A DNA stretch of 5,977 nucleotides from Roseovarius sp. GTDB taxonomy: Bacteria > Pseudomonadota > Alphaproteobacteria > Rhodobacterales > Rhodobacteraceae. This document shows, piece after piece, positions 5,695-5,977 of this stretch (position 1 is the stretch's first letter; each line of letters starts with the position of its first letter). The notes beneath the pieces are model-generated. The model saw nothing but the letters and a program-made list of their open reading frames with translations, searched no databases and was not told the DNA's origin. Made by a program: the position numbers and the translations under genes. Location of the stretch: the NCBI GenBank assembly GCA_021767845.1, contig JAASSQ010000187.1, forward strand, positions 1 through 5,977. The letters run 5' to 3'.

Positions 5695-5977
5695 CCATGA
5701 CTGCGACCGATACCCGCGCAGACAGCGCCAAAACCGCGGCTGCGCGCCTGTTCCAGCGCAAGAGGCTGGTGAATTTCGGGCTGCCGGCGGTGATCCTGGC
5801 CTATTTCGTCTATATCTTCTTCGCCTTCGACATCCCCGGCCTGAGCGAGCGGGCGAGCCTGGACAATGCCCGCACGCTGGTGGCGGACAGCTACAGCTAC
5901 AAGACGCATGTGACCTATGACGACCGGGCCGGCGGTTTCGAGATCGCCATCGAGGGCGAGCGGAAGGGCACGTACCC
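5691..5977 (+). CDS. phnE: Second PhnE-type phosphonate permease (N-terminal part)
   Basis: The frame opens at the ATG at 5691, overlapping the first phnE stop by 4 bases, and stays open to the right edge (95 full codons). The visible part is a polar cytoplasmic tail (MTMTATDTRADSAK..., 1-28), a membrane segment (about 29-46, FGLPAVILAYFVYIFFAF), and a periplasmic stretch with DNARTLVADSYSYKTHVT, then GGFEIAIEGERKGTYP. I recognise this arrangement, including the periplasmic stretch, from the second PhnE of Rhodobacterales and related alphaproteobacteria, where two PhnE permeases occur in tandem and probably form a heterodimer. The permease core and EAA loop lie beyond the window, so the assignment rests on the N-terminus and on operon position. 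An ATG at 5697 is an alternative start without overlap. Confidence 0.85.
   Translation, partial: MTMTATDTRADSAKTAAARLFQRKRLVNFGLPAVILAYFVYIFFAFDIPGLSERASLDNARTLVADSYSYKTHVTYDDRAGGFEIAIEGERKGTY

Noticed and set aside
1..5977. A new defence or mobile system in the window
   Set aside because: Every sizeable gene has an ordinary explanation (VWA protein, RecO, TetR, phosphonate importer). There is no toxin-antitoxin pair, nuclease, integrase, transposase or obvious compositional break.

Overview
The window is high-GC DNA from an alphaproteobacterium, most likely a member of the Rhodobacterales (Roseobacter/Paracoccus type). The assignment rests on protein style only: the RecO sequence, the phnC-phnD-phnE-phnE gene order and the PhnE2 N-terminus look like versions from that group. 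There are seven protein genes, two of them cut by the window edges. I see no rRNA, tRNA, CRISPR array, insertion sequence or prophage gene.

Left part (1-1400, minus strand): the N-terminal 466 codons of an exported von Willebrand factor A (VWA) protein. It has a signal peptide, a VWA domain with a complete MIDAS metal site, a Pro-Glu linker, and a tandem series of 88-residue beta-rich-looking domains that runs off the left edge. The last two copies are almost identical in DNA. A 140 bp divergent gap separates it from recO (1541-2278, plus), the recombination mediator. recO converges on a TetR-type regulator gene (2275-2820, minus), and their stop codons overlap by 4 bp.

Right part (2821-5977, plus strand): a phosphonate-type ABC importer operon, divergent from the tetR gene. 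phnC (ATPase), phnD (periplasmic binding protein), phnE (permease) and a second phnE-like permease gene follow one another; the last is cut by the right edge. The 128 bp region upstream of phnC holds three degenerate Pho-box half-sites spaced exactly 11 bp apart, which suggests control by PhoB under phosphate starvation. Two intercistronic hairpins flank phnD: one without a T-tract before it and one terminator-like after it. This layout could give more binding-protein mRNA than permease mRNA.

Functionally, PhnD would capture phosphonate (or phosphite/phosphate ester) in the periplasm, the two PhnE permeases would form the channel, and PhnC would power import. No C-P lyase or phosphonatase gene is visible, so the fate of the substrate cannot be read here. 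The TetR protein may control itself or its neighbours, but its ligand is unknown. The region is largely conventional; I found no convincing undescribed system. The points most worth checking are the regulatory sites around tetR/phnC and the near-identical repeats in the VWA gene.
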